The position numbers and the translations under genes were made by a program. This document shows, one piece after another, positions 61,645 to 64,000 of a stretch of DNA of 64,000 nt. Numbering within the stretch: position 1 is the stretch's first letter; each line of letters begins with the position of its first letter. The notes under the pieces were generated by a model. That model saw only the letters and a list, made by a program, of their open reading frames with translations. It had not been told where the DNA came from and made no database searches. Origin of the DNA: Chitinophaga rupis (GTDB taxonomy: Bacteria; Bacteroidota; Bacteroidia; Chitinophagales; Chitinophagaceae); NCBI RefSeq assembly GCF_900109685.1, contig NZ_FOBB01000002.1:1296085-1360084 (forward strand). Reading direction: 5' to 3'.

Positions 61645-63945
61645 ATGAGCTCTGAAAAAATACCCGCTGCAGAAGCCCCGGCGCATTTTACCGGGTTAAA
61701 ATTAGGCAAGATTAAAACCGTGGCTGCCGGTATACCGGCAGTAATGATCAGTGCACAGCACATCTTAAAAGAAGCGGGCGCGCTGCGGGGTATGAAGGCC
61801 CTGCTGAAGCTGAACCAAAAGGATGGTTTTGACTGTCCAAGCTGCGCCTGGCCCGACCCGGACGATGACCGCTCCTCTGTTGCCGAGTATTGTGAGAACG
61901 GCGCCAAGGCCGTTGCAGAAGAAGCTACGCTCAAAAAGTTAACGCCTGATTTTTTTGCCGCCAATGCGGTAGCCGACCTGGCCGACCTTTCAGACTATGA
62001 GATCGGGAAAAAAGGCCGCATTGCACAGCCTATGTACCTGCCTTCCGGCGGAACGCATTACAAACCCATTTCCTGGGAAACAGCCTTTCAGAAAATAGCC
62101 AATCATCTCAACGCGTTGGCATCGCCGGACGAAGCCATCTTTTACACCTCCGGGCGTACCAGCAATGAAGCGGCTTTTCTGTACCAGCTGATGGTGCGGG
62201 AATACGGCACCAACAACATGCCCGACTGTTCCAATATGTGCCACGAATCCAGCGGGGTGGCCCTGGGCGAATCGCTGGGTATTGGCAAAGGTTCTGTTAC
62301 ACTGGAAGATATTTATAAGGCGGAGGTGATCATTATACTGGGGCAAAACCCAGGCACCAACCACCCGCGTATGCTAAGCGCCCTGCAAAAGGCCAAAGCC
62401 AACGGGGCTACCATTATAGCCGTAAACCCCTTGCCGGAAGCTGGTTTAATGAACTTCCTGAACCCGCAAACGGTAAAAGGTTTTCTGAGCATTAAAACAC
62501 ACCTGGCCGATCTTTTCCTGCAGGTACGCATTAACGGGGATATGGCTTTAATAAAGGCCCTGGCCCTGCTGCTGCTGGAAGCGGAAGCTGAGCAGCCAGA
62601 TACGGTGCTGGACCATCACTTTATTGCCAAACATACCCATGGCTATGAGCATTATGTACAAAACTTACAACAATATACTGTAGCTGAGCTGGCAGGGGAT
62701 TGTGGCGTACCGGTAGCGCAGATCCAGGCGGCCGCAAAAGTGCTGGCGCGGAAAAAGAACATAGTGGCCTGCTGGGCCATGGGCCTTACCCAGCATAAAA
62801 ATGCGGTAGATACTATTAAGGAGGTGGTGAACCTGCTGCTGATGAAAGGCAGTATTGGCAAACCCGGCGCAGGCACCTGCCCCGTACGCGGGCACAGCAA
62901 TGTGCAGGGCGACCGTACCATGGGCATTTTTGAACAACCCTCTCCTGCCCTGCTGCAGCGCCTGCAGGATGTGTATGGGTTTATACCGCCCCAGCATCAC
63001 GGGTTTGATACCGTACACTCCATACGTGCCATGCTGGAAGGGCGCGCTAAAGTATTTATGGCCATGGGCGGCAACTTCCTTTCTGCCACACCGGATACCA
63101 ACCTGACGGCACAGGCCCTGCGTAACTGCAGGCTTACGGTACATGTATCTACAAAACTGAACCGCAGCCATTTAGTGCACGGCCAGGAAGCGCTGATACT
63201 GCCCTGCCTGGGCCGTACAGATATAGATATGATCAGCGGGGAACGGCAATTTGTGACCTGTGAAAACTCCATGGGCGTAATACAAATGTCCAAGGGGAAT
63301 CTGGAACCGGTGTCTGACGAGCTGCTGAGCGAACCGGTGATCATTTGCCGTTTGGCCAAAGCCTTGCTGGAAGATCGTTCTAAAGTGAGCTGGGATGTGT
63401 ATGAACAGCACTACGATCATATCCGGAACGACATTGAAAAGGTGATCCCCGGCTTTGATAACTACAATGAACGGGTACGCCATCCCGGCGGATTCTATTT
63501 ACCCAATACGGCCCGGGAAGGCCGTTTTAATATCCTGGGCAGCGGGAAGGCGCATTTTAGCGTGGCTAACATCAGTCCCCTGTCGCTGGCGCCAGATGAA
63601 TACGTGATGATGACCATCCGCAGCCATGACCAGTTTAACACCACTATTTACGGCCTGGATGACCGCTACCGTGGTGTATACAATGAACGCCGTGTGATCC
63701 TCATGAATGAGAAAGATATTCAGCGCGCCGGTTTAAAAGCCGGTGATGTTGTGGACCTTATTAATGAGGATGACGGGCAGCGCCGGATAGCGCACCGCTT
63801 TATTGTAGTAGCGTATAATATCCCGGAAAGGAACACCGCCACTTATTTCCCGGAAACCAATGTGCTGGTGCCTTTGAGCAGTGTAGCGGAGAAGAGTAAT
63901 ACGCCCGTTTCCAAAATGGTGATCATAAAAGTGCAGAAAGCGTAA
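61645..63945 (+). CDS. FdhF/YdeP-type molybdopterin oxidoreductase
   Basis: 766 residues. Starts with the YdeP-like pattern FDCPSCAWPDPDDDRSS and EYCENGAKAVAEEAT, lacks the full N-terminal 4Fe-4S motif of true formate dehydrogenases, and has cofactor regions IFYTSGRTSNEAAFLYQL, LGQNPGTNHPRML and, in the C-terminal domain, RSHDQFNTTIYGLDDRYRG. The E. coli relative YdeP is tied to acid resistance but its reaction is not settled. FdhD just upstream suggests cofactor sulfuration. The electron partner is not in view. Confidence 0.9.
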   Translation: MSSEKIPAAEAPAHFTGLKLGKIKTVAAGIPAVMISAQHILKEAGALRGMKALLKLNQKDGFDCPSCAWPDPDDDRSSVAEYCENGAKAVAEEATLKKLTPDFFAANAVADLADLSDYEIGKKGRIAQPMYLPSGGTHYKPISWETAFQKIANHLNALASPDEAIFYTSGRTSNEAAFLYQLMVREYGTNNMPDCSNMCHESSGVALGESLGIGKGSVTLEDIYKAEVIIILGQNPGTNHPRMLSALQKAKANGATIIAVNPLPEAGLMNFLNPQTVKGFLSIKTHLADLFLQVRINGDMALIKALALLLLEAEAEQPDTVLDHHFIAKHTHGYEHYVQNLQQYTVAELAGDCGVPVAQIQAAAKVLARKKNIVACWAMGLTQHKNAVDTIKEVVNLLLMKGSIGKPGAGTCPVRGHSNVQGDRTMGIFEQPSPALLQRLQDVYGFIPPQHHGFDTVHSIRAMLEGRAKVFMAMGGNFLSATPDTNLTAQALRNCRLTVHVSTKLNRSHLVHGQEALILPCLGRTDIDMISGERQFVTCENSMGVIQMSKGNLEPVSDELLSEPVIICRLAKALLEDRSKVSWDVYEQHYDHIRNDIEKVIPGFDNYNERVRHPGGFYLPNTAREGRFNILGSGKAHFSVANISPLSLAPDEYVMMTIRSHDQFNTTIYGLDDRYRGVYNERRVILMNEKDIQRAGLKAGDVVDLINEDDGQRRIAHRFIVVAYNIPERNTATYFPETNVLVPLSSVAEKSNTPVSKMVIIKVQKA

Positions 63946-64000
63946 AGCAGAAAGCATAAAGCCGAAAGCATAAAGCATAAAGCATAAAGGGATCGGCGGG
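63946..64000. repeat. GCATAAAGC word repeat, cut by the window end
   Basis: AAGCAGAAAGCATAAAGCCG then two further GCATAAAGC words and GGGATCGGCGGG, the left side of the composite element type seen at 59097, 60298 and 61352. The right side lies outside the window. Confidence 0.75.

Noticed and set aside
62665..63171. Minus-strand ORF of 168 codons
   Set aside because: Antisense shadow of the FdhF/YdeP-type gene.
57210..63945. Single long operon from ABC exporter to FdhF/YdeP enzyme
   Set aside because: All genes share a strand, but gaps of 160-290 bases filled with palindromic repeats separate them; co-transcription cannot be claimed from sequence alone.

Overview
The window looks like a chromosomal segment of a Bacteroidota bacterium, most likely a Chitinophaga-like member of the Chitinophagaceae. 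The evidence is a type IX secretion C-terminal domain on an S8 protease, a TonB-dependent receptor, an ECF sigma factor paired with an anti-sigma/beta-barrel fusion, MauE and DUF4256 proteins, SusD-free accessory metabolism, promoters of the TTG-N20-TAnnTTTG type, weak Shine-Dalgarno sequences and moderate GC. No rRNA, tRNA, CRISPR array, phage gene or transposase was seen. Assignments rest on reading motifs by eye; no database was searched.

Layout. 1-9 kb: the end of an acyl-CoA desaturase, a DUF1624 membrane acyltransferase-like protein, and a minus-strand four-gene cluster (UbiA-type phosphoribosyltransferase, DprE1-like oxidase, DprE2-like reductase, HAD-IB phosphatase) that matches all four steps of polyprenyl-phosphoryl-arabinose synthesis. 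An AraC/aldo-keto reductase/epimerase cluster follows. 9-18 kb: a GT-C-like membrane protein; an ECF sigma factor, a transenvelope anti-sigma-like protein with an outer membrane barrel, and a His-Asp-Thr-Phe-Pro repeat lipoprotein, with identical ECF-type promoters before the sigma gene and before the lipoprotein gene; two methyltransferases; and a MarR/membrane-protein pair. 18-31 kb: M1 peptidase, serine hydrolase, a molybdenum hydroxylase operon (2Fe-2S subunit, Mo subunit, di-heme c-type subunit), a ModE-like regulator and a TonB-dependent receptor. 31-45 kb: alkyladenine glycosylase, GH31, P1 peptidase, a MauE/Cys-rich peptide/beta-propeller cluster, two histidine kinases (one fused to a receiver and a LuxR-type helix-turn-helix), and a secreted S8 protease. 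44.5-53.6 kb: an HrgA/COG2958-like protein, an ArsR operon with clear paired operators, a sulfatase, a BamA/TamA-like barrel, and a Tet-like MFS exporter bracketed by inverted copies of an intergenic repeat. 54-64 kb: a TPR histidine kinase, a zinc peptidase, and a same-strand run of ABC-2 exporter, MDR reductase, FdhD and an FdhF/YdeP-type molybdopterin oxidoreductase.

The most unusual feature at window scale is the intergenic DNA. At least a dozen gaps hold quasi-palindromes made of short tandem words (AATTATTCATT-like, AAAGTAAAAAGC-like, GCATAAAGC-like, GAATGCTGAATGC-like and GGTCCATGG-like). They usually start at, or reach into, the 3' end of a gene, so that some stop codons and C-terminal residues are encoded by the repeat. 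Two molybdenum enzyme loci, a ModE homologue and FdhD suggest a molybdenum-centred redox theme across the window.
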